DNA of 21,021 nt from Penium margaritaceum (taxonomy: Eukaryota > Streptophyta > Zygnematophyceae > Desmidiales > Peniaceae). Within the stretch, counting starts at the first letter, position 1. Every line of letters begins with the position of its first letter. Where the stretch lies: NCBI GenBank assembly GCA_023375785.1, contig SZWC01000852.1, forward strand, positions 288,348 through 309,368, in the 5' to 3' direction. The notes under the pieces are model-generated. The model saw nothing but the letters and a program-made list of their open reading frames with translations, made no database searches and was not told where the DNA came from. A program made the position numbers and the translations under genes. Shown here one piece after another: positions 1-8,318 of this stretch.

Positions 1-56
1 GCGAGGGTCAGCTGGCGCTGAAGAGTCGCTATGACTGACTCGTCGTCACCAGGCAT
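1..56 (-). CDS. possible gag start of element A, cut by window edge
   Basis: An ATG at 56-54 in an ACCATGC context opens a frame that stays open to the left edge (19 codons, starting MPGDDESVIATLQRQ). It lies downstream, on the minus strand, of a 5' LTR and primer-binding site, which is where a gag frame would begin. The peptide is short and polar with a possible heptad pattern, but it is too short to assign to a family. The leader before it would be about 2 kb, long for an LTR element, and holds many other ATGs. The call rests on position, not on homology. Confidence 0.22.
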   Translation of the reverse strand, partial: MPGDDESVIATLQRQLTL

Positions 57-319
57 GGTGACGACGCGAGGGCTTTGCCGGACAGATTTCGGCAGAGTTT
101 CCCCAGCCCCAGTGGGCGTGGGAAAAGTGGGGTTGCCTGAGGCAAAGCGTCAAAAGCTGTAGGACAACCCACCCCGAGTCAGACAGGACAAGCCACAGCA
201 GAAGGAGAGGAGGGAAGATACGCAGGCACAATATGCAAACAAGGTGGTCAAGAGGACGGGCTGCGGAGAAAGGCAAGGAGTGGAGGAACCACAGTAGCAG
301 AGGCAGCAGATAAAACAGA

Positions 320-720
320 GACGGTGGAGGCAATGGGCACCACCAGAGCAAAGGCTCCAGTGGTGCAGGCAACAGCAAGAGTAGAGAAGGCTGCTGCGGC
401 GGAGATTGTTGCTATGACCAGGCTGGAGGCGGCAGATGGAGCAGATGAAGCTGCGGTGACGGCGACTGCGGTGGAGGTGCGAATTGAAGCAGCGGCTGCC
501 GCTGTGGCTGATGCAGCTGAGGCCGTTGCAGAGGCAATGGCAGATGCTGCAGCAGATATTTGTGTGCTTGTATCAGCAGCCGCTGCAGCAGTGGGACCAG
601 CAACGACCGCGGCCTCTGTGTACGAATCTGCAGCACGTCCTGCTAAGGTGGCGGCAGGAGCACGCGAGGCTCTAGCGGCGGCGGTGAAGGTGGCTGCAGC
701 TGCCGCCGCTGCGTCAATGA
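320..720 (+). repeat. diverged GCA/GCN-rich triplet block
   Basis: The plus strand is rich in GCA, GCT and GCG triplets broken by GAG, GTG and GAT, so it translates as a poly-Ala-like protein on both strands. The longest pure runs are only a few units. It has the opposite triplet sense to the CTG block at 1040-1780, so the two blocks are in loose inverted orientation. No protein domain is visible. Confidence 0.5.
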
Positions 721-1039
721 TGGCCGAGGTTGTGCGTGTAACGATGCCCACAAGACGAACGACGTCCTGCGAGAACGCTGAGTGCAGCTAGGCAGCAGGA
801 ACCTCGGGATCGCCGGACAGCAGAGGGTCCTCCCTAAGAGAATGGGGAGGGGAGACGCTTACCGGACGATGACGTGACACGCGAGCAGACCGTGCTGAGG
901 CGGACTCGGATCCCAGGTCGCTGCTCATGCCGCAACGACGTCGTTCTCGTCGGTGTGACGTTCCCCCGTTGTAGTACTCCACCAACGAGGCCGCGTCTGG
1001 AACGTCACCGTGCGCCAGTGTGGCAGTTGAGGTATTAGG

Positions 1040-1780
1040 AAGGTGGGCGTCCTTCGCAGCTGTTGCTGAAGGTGCAGCAGTTGAGAATGCAGCAGCAGTA
1101 TTTGGAGATACGTATGGATGCTGCTGCGGTCTCGTTGCTACCGCTGGTGCTGCTGTTGCTGCAAGTGGATCGGCACCTGCTGCTGCTGCTGCTGTCTCCT
1201 TGCTGCTGCTACTGCTTCTGCTGTCGATTTGCTGCTGCTGCTGCTGCTGCTGTTGCTGCAAGTGGATCGGCACCTGCTGCTGCTGCTGCTACTGCTGCTG
1301 CTGCTGCTGTCGCTTTGCTGCTGCTGCTGCTGCTACTGCATGTTGATCGGCACTTGCTGCTGCTGCTGCTGTCGCCTTGTTGCTGCTGCTGCTGCTGCTA
1401 CTGCATGTTGATCGGCACTTGCTGCTGCTGCTGCTGTCGCCTTGTTGCTGCTGCTGCTGCTGCTTTGCTGCTGCTGCTAATGCAAGTGGATCGGCACCTG
1501 CTGCTGCTGCTGCTGTCGCCTTGCTGCTGCTGCTGCTGCTGTTGCTTTGCTGCTATTGCTGCTGCTGATGCCGTTTTGCTGCTGCCGCTGCTGCTGTTGT
1601 CTCTTTGCTGCTACTGCTGCTGCTGCTGTTGTTGCAAGCGGATCTGCACCGGTTGCTGATGTAGCTGAGAACAATGACGGCTGCTCTCCTTGCTGCCGTT
1701 TCTGCTATCGCTTTGCGGCTACTGCTGCCATTGCTGTGACTTCGTTGCTGCTGCTCAGGGCGTGGTGGTGCTGCTGCTCA
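1040..1780 (+). repeat. interrupted CTG (CAG on minus) array with an embedded 14-bp word
   Basis: About 740 bp are built from short (CTG)n runs, the longest near seven units, with CTA, TTG, TCG and CCT interruptions. A distinct word, AAGTGGATCGGCAC or its variant ATGTTGATCGGCAC, recurs six times with its ATC starting at 1169, 1266, 1346, 1411, 1490 and 1642 (last copy GATCTGCAC). Units 1341-1405 and 1406-1470 are nearly identical over about 59 bases. The spacings of 97, 80, 65, 79 and 152 are not multiples of three, so no frame is kept between units and the array is probably not coding. Confidence 0.8.
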
Positions 1781-2049
1781 AGCTACTGCCGTAGATGAGG
1801 CAGTTTGAGACCTGCAGCATCGCGGACGGGAGCGATCCTGCGGGGGTGAACGAAGTGAACACCCGCGAGTGTCTGCTCATAGCTCCTGCTGTTGCTCGCC
1901 ACAGAATGGGCGAGGGTAGTGAGCTGCAGTAGGAGAGAACGTGCTTCAAGTGACTTGAAGTGGCGGCGGAAGCGGTGGTGGCGACGAAGATTGGCCGCAC
2001 ACCGAGATCGAGTGCTCGATTCACGAGCTCTACACCTTCTCTCTCCACT

Positions 2050-2061
2050 GCTCTGATACCA
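2050..2061 (-). promoter_or_regulatory. primer-binding site, initiator tRNA-Met type
   Basis: The minus strand reads TGGTATCAGAGC, the standard plant LTR-retrotransposon primer-binding site complementary to the 3' end of initiator tRNA-Met. It lies just inside the 5' LTR of element A and fixes that element on the minus strand. Confidence 0.85.
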
Positions 2062-2063
2062 GA

Positions 2064-2624
2064 GGATAGAGGATCCTGGTAGGAGGGAGAGTGAGGGTCG
2101 AGGGAAGAACGGACTGAGCATGCAAGAGTCAAAACGCCGTGAACGGCGGCGGTTTTCTTGAGAAGGAGCAAAAAATGCAAGTAGCTCAGTAAGTCTAGAG
2201 AGAGAGGTTACGCGGGCCCTAAGCTGCTGGCGAGGTGACGAGCGAGCGAGCAGCGAGCCCACCCTCGCTCGCACCCCCGCCGTGCTAGGGTAGAACCTGG
2301 ACCTGTTCCCCACATCAATATTCAACAACATACAAGTCCAGGCCGAGAAAACAACCCGGCCACAATCCCCTCTTTCTCAGGCAAAAACAAAACCCACTAG
2401 AAATCCTAGTGTCACCAAGCACAAATATTTTGAAATGCTGTGGTAAGGGGAACGCTCAATTCTGCGAGCGACTCTGGATTGTCTTCTCTGAATGCCCACG
2501 AGTTACCACCACTTGAGGTACAGCGCCAGCACCGATGTCCCTCCAGCATCAGTCACCTGCGTCAGTGCGGTGAGTATGCAGCTAGGCCAGAGGTCACAAC
2601 ATGTCTGTGGCACATAAACCAACA
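2064..2624 (-). mobile_element. 5' LTR of element A
   Basis: The minus strand starts TGTTGGTTTATG at 2624 and runs about 560 bp to the primer-binding site. Its first 75 or so bases resemble the start of the element F LTR at 12145: both share TGTTGGTTTATG, then TGACCTCTGGCC and GCAGGTGA. The inner end is uncertain, because the bases next to the primer-binding site read CTATCCTC rather than the usual CA; the nearest upstream CA (in ACCA) ends at 2077. A possible target-site duplication is ACGAC at 2625-2629, but its partner would lie outside the window. Confidence 0.7.
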
Positions 2625-2664
2625 ACGACGGGTATCGCACGTGGTAGTGCAAGGTCTGTCCTAA

Positions 2665-2770
2665 AACCGGTCGAAAAACACTGTTTTGGCCGTAGCTCTG
2701 CGCAGACAAAGCAGAACGCTACGCCGCCTAAACCTAGAGATACAGAATCTCAAGCCGGACGCTACGACTG
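2665..2770 (+). repeat. dispersed repeat copy 1
   Basis: The plus strand here resembles the minus strand of 12700-12840. Both contain AAAAACAC, then GTTTTGGCC, then a TAGCTC/TAACTC block, CAGACA and CAGAACG in the same order, with indels. Copy 2 lies in the element F LTR region, so this is probably LTR-derived debris. No coding frame is visible. Confidence 0.5.
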
Positions 2771-2806
2771 GTCACACGCATTAGTTCGGCACTGATCGGT
2801 GGACCG

Positions 2807-3060
2807 TGTTGGTTTTGTCTCACATCTCTCACTTGTACTGTGTTCCTCCCAGCTTGTGTACATCGGCGCGCAGATGACTGACGGCGAGATACGACGCTGA
2901 TGGAGTGTTGCCCGGTGGAGGCATCGCACAGTGAGGCCTACACGCAGTTTGCTGGAGCCTCCTCCCTCCTTTGTGCTCAACTCCATCGGCAGACCTCCTC
3001 AGTAATCGTGTCGCCGACAGGCACAATCACTATATTTTCTGTCTGCGCATATCAAGCACC
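2807..3060 (+). mobile_element. LTR fragment, plus orientation, related to element C LTR
   Basis: It begins TGTTGGTTTTG at 2807 and matches the minus strand from 4387 downwards for roughly 240 bp. Shared words in order include CTTGTGTACATC, CAGATGA, TGACGGC, GCTGGAGCCTCCTCC and CCATCGGCAG. No polypurine tract precedes it and no primer-binding site follows, so it is a fragment or broken solo LTR. Confidence 0.6.
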
Positions 3061-3090
3061 TGTTTTTTTGGGTCCCGTGGTCGTAACTGC

Positions 3091-3270
3091 GGCTAATTCG
3101 TAGGTCACCCCCATTTTCGGGCGACCATGTCTGAGACGCCCCCATTATGAGAAAAATGGCTAGGTCGCACCCTTTCTGAAAACAACAGGCTAGGTCGCCC
3201 CCATGTTTTATTAGTTTCCCAGTTTGCCCCCATTCTGAAAATTATGGCTACGTCGCCCCCATTTTTTAAC
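3091..3270 (+). repeat. minisatellite, about 30 bp x 6
   Basis: Six diverged units share a core like GGCTAGGTCGCCCCCATT followed by an A/T-rich spacer. The C-runs fall at 3108, 3139, about 3168, 3198, 3227 and 3256, giving a period of 29-31 bp. The fourth unit (3188-3202) is closest to the consensus. No frame is kept. Confidence 0.75.
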
Positions 3271-3820
3271 GAAACATCGAGGGTTTGGGGTTAGGGATGT
3301 CGACATCGGCAGAGCCTCATAAGTACGTCATCGCGGGGCAACCACATAGTCACTGAAACAACGTAACGGTACCCTAATGTTGCTGGTCGTCACAATGGTT
3401 TCGGGTCATAAATTTTTTACGTTTGCACGTCTGGTTTGTTGTTGCAAACGGTATGAAAAAGGTTTATGTAAGAGACATGGTATGACTCGGCATTGCTTAC
3501 ATCATACGGTAAGCCGATTGGTAGAGTACGGAGTTCCACGCCGAAAGTGGAGCCTAGGCAGCAGGTTGGGGCAGCATGCGTTGTCGATGCAGCGTGCGGG
3601 CTTCTATGCTCGTTGCTTAAGTCTGCTGCCCCCTCAGTCTGCTGCTCTAGAGACGAAGTCTGGAAGCTCTGGGTTTGTTACTCGTGCGCCAGTTTTAGCG
3701 CAAGAAAGCAGCTGAAAACTGAAAGTAACTGATTAGCAATGAAGAATGAGCAACAATGGGAGACCCCTCCAAGTTCTAGCTCCCCCCCCCACTAGTGTAG
3801 AACTTGTTACTCAGCCAACC
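3271..3820. other. unassigned intergenic or LTR-derived stretch
   Basis: ORFs here are short and have no recognisable domain. The stretch holds a telomere-like word (GGGTTTGGGGTTAGGG, 3281-3296) and, at 3771-3805, an 8-bp inverted repeat AAGTTCTA/TAGAACTT around a run of nine C. The right part may belong to the inner part of the element C LTR, whose end I cannot place. Confidence 0.4.
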
Positions 3821-4149
3821 AGCCAATCAGAAAATAGTACTAGACCTATTTTCTGGCAGGCAAGGGATTCTCGGTGAGCCCTGCGAGACGCCCGACAGCC
3901 CAAAACCCGGGCGTCGTCCGTTTTGCCTGAAAACTGGACCATACCATAGTACCGACGCTGCAAACACAATCGTGCGGTCAGAATTAGCTAGAAAAATAGC
4001 TACAAGAAGATATGGCTGCATGAACCAAGGCAATATCTGACAGTCAACGATGCCAAACAGGAACATACAACAGGAGACATGGACCCTAGGCATCGCATGA
4101 TGCTGCAGACACAATGCCACAGCCAGACACATCGCTAGGTGCATGTAGA

Positions 4150-4387
4150 TAGCATCTACAGTGGCAGTGACCGTCGGCGGCCCGACCACCTAGGAGGCCT
4201 GCCGATGGAACTGAGCGCATCGCCATAGGAGGAGGCTCCAGCGACGGGTGAATGGGGCTCGGCGTGCGTCGGATCCATCGAGCGACACTCCAGGGGCGTC
4301 AAGTCTGGCCGTCAATCATCTGCACACTGATGTACACAAGCCGGGAGGACACAACATAGTACAATGAGAGATGCACGAAAACCAAAA
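4150..4387 (-). mobile_element. 3' LTR of element C (outer part; inner end not placed)
   Basis: On the minus strand a TTTTGGTTTTCG start at 4387, probably a decayed TGTTGG, follows directly on a purine tract and lies about 110 bp after the RNase H stop of element C. The first 240 bp match the plus-oriented LTR fragment at 2807, which supports this LTR boundary. The LTR probably continues below 4150, possibly to about 3800, but similarity to the fragment fades there. Confidence 0.6.
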
Positions 4388-4394
4388 CTCCCTT
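4388..4394 (-). promoter_or_regulatory. polypurine tract of element C
   Basis: The minus strand reads AAGGGAG immediately before the LTR start at 4387. This is the position and composition expected of the plus-strand DNA synthesis primer. A second purine run, GGGGGAA at 4449-4455, lies closer to the coding end, but no LTR match begins there. Confidence 0.55.
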
Positions 4395-4494
4395 ATGACT
4401 TACAAGCGTAGTGCACATGTGCGGGCAGAGACATAGTCAACGACCAAATTCCCCCAGGCCAGGCAGAGACGCAAGCAGGGACAGAGAGAGTCAC

Positions 4495-5897
4495 TCACGG
4501 TCGCATGCCGACTGAACTCACAACGTTCTTGAACGAGTCGCGCTTTAGTGCCTTGGTTAAGGAGTCAGCCAACTGCCGTGCTATCTCAACCCACAGGATG
4601 CTGACGCTGCCGTCATGCAACAATGAACGCACATAGTGATACTCAACATTGATATGCTTTGTGCGTGTGTGATGCACGCCGTCATTGTCGGCGATGGCCA
4701 TGGAACTCTCATTGTCACAGTGCAACGTGATGGATGCGACGGACAGACGCAACTCGGACAATAGACGACGCAACCACATACTCTCACACGCGCCTGAGCC
4801 AAGAGCAACGTACTCAGCCTCAGCAGTGCTGCGTGCAACGCATCCCTGCTTGTCACTGCGCCAGGACACAGCTGTGCCGCAAATCAAAAAGATCCAGCCT
4901 GTGCGACTCTTATCGTCCGGACTACCGGCCCAGTCACTATCGGTATAGCCTACCGTGACAATCGACGGCTGACGATGGAACATGAGACCTCGCCGAGGAG
5001 TCAAGACAACATATCGCAGTACTCGAATCGCGACCTCGTAGTGGAGATGGCGCAACTCCTAAGAGAACTGGGCCAGGACGTTGACGACGAACGCGATGTC
5101 TGGGTGCGTCGTTGTCGCCAGGAACATCAGTGACCCGATGACTCGTAGGTATGTGGTCACGTCAACTTGCTCCTCCACAACAGCTAGGTCAGAACTCTTA
5201 AGCTTCGCCTGGCCATCGGGTGACATGGATGAGGATGCGCTCGGCACGAGTGGCATATCTTCCGCAAAGCAGGTGGACAGTGTCTGCACATAGGCGGCCT
5301 GGTGGATGTGCAGGACGCACTGGGAGTGATCATGCTCGAGCTCCATGCCGAGGAAGACTCTGGCAGACCCAAGGTCCTTCATCTGGTAGGGGATGTGCAA
5401 CAGATCCTTGACACGCTGGATGGCATCCGTGTCTGGCGATGCAATGAGCAGATCGTCGACGTAAACCAGAACAGCGATGAAGGTTTGGCCTCGCGGACTG
5501 ACAAACAGTGCAGGTTCAGCGGTGCTGCGCTGGAGCCTGCCACAAAGGAGCGTACTGCTGATTTCTTGGTTCCAGCACAGAGGCGACTGCTTCAGGCCAT
5601 AGAGGGCCTTACGCAGTCGCCAGAATCTCCCAGTGCCATCTTCGAAGCCTGGGGGTTGCACCATGTAGAGCTCCTCAGCCTCCAGTGAACCATGGAGAAA
5701 AGCGTTGCTCATGTCCATCTGATGCAGCTCCCACCCGTGCTGGGCGACCAGACTGAAGAGTGCCCGGCTAGTGGAGAACCGGCCAACTGGGGCAAAGATC
5801 TGGTCGTAATCGACCCGTCGGGCTTCCACTTGTGGTGAAAGACCCACTTGGCGCCGATGGCCTTCCAGCCTGGAGGAAGGTCGACGGGGTCATACAC
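4495..5897 (-). pseudogene. element C reverse transcriptase-RNase H remnant (Ty1/copia)
   Basis: The C-terminal part of a copia polyprotein, which copies element RNA into DNA in the cytoplasmic particle. The RT part shows VDLPPGWKAIGAKWVF, then DYDQIFAP, MDMSNAFLHG, KALYGLKQSP, the catalytic YVDD (5463-5452), MKDLG and FLGMELE. RNase H follows with YTDSDWA, GTAVSWRS, STAEAEY, CDNES and LADSLTKAL, so its acidic residues are present. Breaks: about 19 codons, the YKARL..KGFSQ block, are missing and the frame shifts at about 5790-5800. A TAG at 5059-5061 separates RT from RNase H; element F has CAG at that codon. It is closely related to F and not functional as read. Confidence 0.9.
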
Positions 5898-5906
5898 GTG
5901 GTGCTC

Positions 5907-7154
5907 TCAGATAGGGACGAGCTCATCGGCGCAGGCAGCGTCCCAATGTGCGGCCTCAGGAGAGGCTCGTGCCTCGCGTAGGGTGTCTGGGTCCTCCGGG
6001 CGTGCTATGGAGCGGACTGAGAGAGCGTGTGCAACTCGAGCCCCAGGTGGGATGCGCGCGAGTGCAGCAGCGACAACGTACCGATGCTCGTGATGAAGCA
6101 TGACGTAGCCCAGTGTGGAGCCCGGGTGAAGGTTTACAATGATGACCGAGGTGGTTAGGCCAAGGGCCTTGGTGCCAGGATCCCCACTCACGACAGCGGG
6201 AGCGGAGGAGACACGTGGAGGCACGAGGGGTCGAGGCACCACGGAGCGCGGTGCGACGGTCTACGCGCTCACCAACGGTTTGGGTTGGAGGCTGCCACCT
6301 GGGCCACGCATGTATTGTGGCACGGTAGGTGACGACACTAAGTCCGTCGGGCTGATGGAGGCGGACAGGGCTGCTAGTCTGGAGGGGCCCACGGATGCAA
6401 CCGGGGCTATCGGCCCGGAGGGACCAGTGGACAAGACTAGGGCTGCTAGCCCGGAGGAACTAGCGGACGCGACTGGGACTGCTGGCTCGGAGGGACCAGT
6501 GGACGCGACTGGAGCTGCTGGCTCGAAGGAGCCAGCGGACGCGACTGGGACTGCTGGCCCAAAGGGACCAGTGGACGCGAATGGGGCTGATGGCCCGGAG
6601 GGACCAACGGACGCGACTGAGACTGCTGGCCCGGAGGGACAAGCGGACGCGACTGGGGCTGATGGCCCGGAGGGACTAACGGACGTGATTGGGACTGCCG
6701 ACGCGGAGGGATCAACGGGCGCGACTGGGGCTGCTAGCCCGGAGGGACAAGCGGACGCGACTGGGGCTGCTGGCCCGGAGGGACCAGCGGACGCGACTGG
6801 GGCTGCTGGCCCGGAGGGACCAACGACTGCAATTGGGACTGCCGGCCCGGAGGGATCAGCGGACGTGACTGGGGCTGCTGACCCGGAGGGACAAGCGTAC
6901 GCGACTGCGGGTACTGGCCCGGAGGGACCAGCGGACGCGACTGGGGCTGCTGGCCCGGAGGGACCAGTGGACGCGACTGGGGATGCTGGCCAGGAGGGAC
7001 CAGCGGACGCGACTGGGGCTGCTGGCCCGGAGGGACCAGCGGACGCGACTGGGGCTGCTGGCTCGGAGGGACCAGCAGACGCGATTGGGACTGCAGGCTC
7101 GGAGGGACTAAGGGATGTGTCACCCAGAAGCAGCAGGACGGAGGACAGACTCAC
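5907..7154 (-). pseudogene. element C integrase-RT linker remnant
   Basis: This frame lies upstream of RT and is in frame with its first block. It comprises a Pro/Ala/Ser-rich repeat region, a short unique stretch, and then LGYVMLHHEH and ASPEAAHWDAACADEL, which match the conserved segment leading into copia RT (the EA..W..A...E pattern). Two in-frame stops occur: TAG at 6261-6263 and TGA at 5907-5909. Integrase should lie further upstream on this strand, but sequence above about 7154 belongs to element F on the other strand, so C is cut here. The plus strand is also open for 340 codons (6139-7161), which I treat as an artefact of the repeat. Confidence 0.7.
6351..7106 (-). repeat. 21 tandem copies of a 36-bp repeat
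   Basis: There are 21 units of 36 bp, 756 bp in all. Read on the minus strand each encodes a 12-residue unit with consensus PSGPAAPVASAG. Units differ by scattered substitutions but all keep 36 bp, so the frame is never lost. Because the unit length is a multiple of three and the sequence is GC-rich, several frames on both strands are open. Confidence 0.9.
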
Positions 7155-7159
7155 TCCCT

Positions 7160-8318
7160 GACCCTTCCTCCTCCTTCATCCTCGTCCTTGCTGAAGCTTC
7201 CCGCGCCATCCGTACTCTCATTGCCACGACGCCTGAGTACCTGGTTGATGACATCGGCACATTCAATGCTGACCTCTCAGCTTGGCGCCCAACAGATCCA
7301 GATGGTCCCTATTCCATGCTTCGTCGCCGCACCACCTTCACCGGTTAAGTCGCTCAGAGTGCTCTGACGGTCCAATTTAACATGCTCCTTATGCGCTCCG
7401 ATGAGTCTGCTGACGCCTATTGGGCGCGCGGTCTCAAACTCCTTCGTGAGCTGGGGGATGCGGCCCCCGGCCAGTTATCGGCCTTCCTCATTAAGGTCAA
7501 CGGGCTCATCCCTGAGCTCTCTGACCTCCTTCGTGACGTCGCCCCTGCTGAGCTGCAGCGCCTTGCCTCGCAGCCTGTCCCACCGAAGTCTCCTCCCGGC
7601 ATCAGTGCTCTTGGGATTTTGCTGCCGATCGCCTTGCCGCCTGGTGGGCTAGTCTGCGGAACCGTTGGCTACACCGCTCCTCCGTCACTGGTGTCGCTGC
7701 GATCACCACCACCTCGTCACCCTCATCAACTTTGACGTCCTCTTCCTCCTCCTCTTCCTCAGCAGCCTCTACTGCGTTGGTCCTTGCCACCCAGGGACGT
7801 GGTCGAGGCAAGGGTCGCGACAAGGATAAGGGCAAGGAAAGCCCCCTGCCACTCCTACTCGTGTGCCTGGCGCAGTGGTCCGCTGGAACTGCGGGTCCGA
7901 CGAACACTCCGCGCGGGTGTGCCCCGCTCCACCGGATGACCTGCGTCCTGCTCGCGCTATGCACGCTCATTGGGCTCGCACTTCCGGTGCCTCCGCGGCA
8001 TCCAGCTCCGGATCCAGCTAAGTCTCCTCCTCGGCCTCCACTTCCACCTCCTTCGCACGGGCCTACTCCACCACTGGTGTCCCTCCTGCTCCACCTCCGG
8101 TTCTCTACCCGTGGGGCTGATCACCACCCTATGGTGTACCTACATACGTCGGCCCTCTTTCCACTGGCTACACAGCTCCGCCGTGGTTTCCTCTACCCTC
8201 GGGGGGGTCGGCCCCGTCTCCTGCCCCTTTGGTTTGTGGTGATGGCGAGCGTCAGCTGGAGCAGTCTCTTCTGTAGCTTCTGCGCCTTTGGGATCAGGGA
8301 GGTGAGAGTAGTGCATCT
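7160..8318 (+). pseudogene. element F gag remnant (broken)
   Basis: Gag forms the particle shell and binds element RNA. The frame starts without a clear ATG near the C/F junction, giving WRPTDPDGPYSML and ALTVQFNMLLMRSDESADAYW..LKLLREL, which has the layout of a copia gag core. It then shifts frame twice. A Ser-rich then Arg/Lys/Gly-rich tract (GRGRGKGRDKDKGK) follows, then a zinc knuckle at 7881-7922 reading WNCGSDEHSARVC, with Arg where the first Cys should be. In-frame stops fall at 7346 (TAA), 8019 (TAA), 8118 (TGA) and 8274 (TAG). Shifts lie at about 7600 and at the C-run near 7840-7850. The gag N-terminus, primer-binding site and 5' LTR are absent. Confidence 0.65.

Larger units (their letters stand above)
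57..2049 (-). other. long repetitive leader of element A
   Basis: The stretch between the primer-binding site and the ATG at 56 is dominated by low-complexity triplet sequence. Several frames are open on both strands and give Ala-, Gln-, Leu- or Cys-rich translations. These are what GCN/CAG repeats yield in any frame, and none contains a recognisable domain. The part next to the primer-binding site (1800-2049) is ordinary sequence. I read the region as untranslated leader, or as a badly expanded gag region, of the minus-strand element. Confidence 0.35.

Noticed and set aside
788..1273. Minus-strand ORF with a polyglutamine start
   Set aside because: It is a translation of the CAG repeat with no domain. 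Repeat spacing does not preserve frame, and other frames are equally open.
1063..1659. Plus-strand Leu/Cys-rich ORFs resembling membrane proteins
   Set aside because: They are CTG/TGC triplets read in different frames, not real hydrophobic segments.
3500..3570. Possible tRNA (GATTGGTAGAGTACGGAGTTCC looks like a D arm)
   Set aside because: There is no B box or T arm at the right distance, and no cloverleaf closes.
4449..4455. GGGGGAA on the minus strand as the polypurine tract of element C
   Set aside because: The LTR match with the 2807 fragment starts at 4387 instead, next to AAGGGAG.
6139..7161. A 340-codon plus-strand ORF rich in Gly, Pro, Glu, Ala and Thr, with a collagen-like look
   Set aside because: It is antisense to the copia linker and RT of element C. 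Its openness follows from the 36-bp repeat, and it lacks a strict Gly-X-Y pattern.
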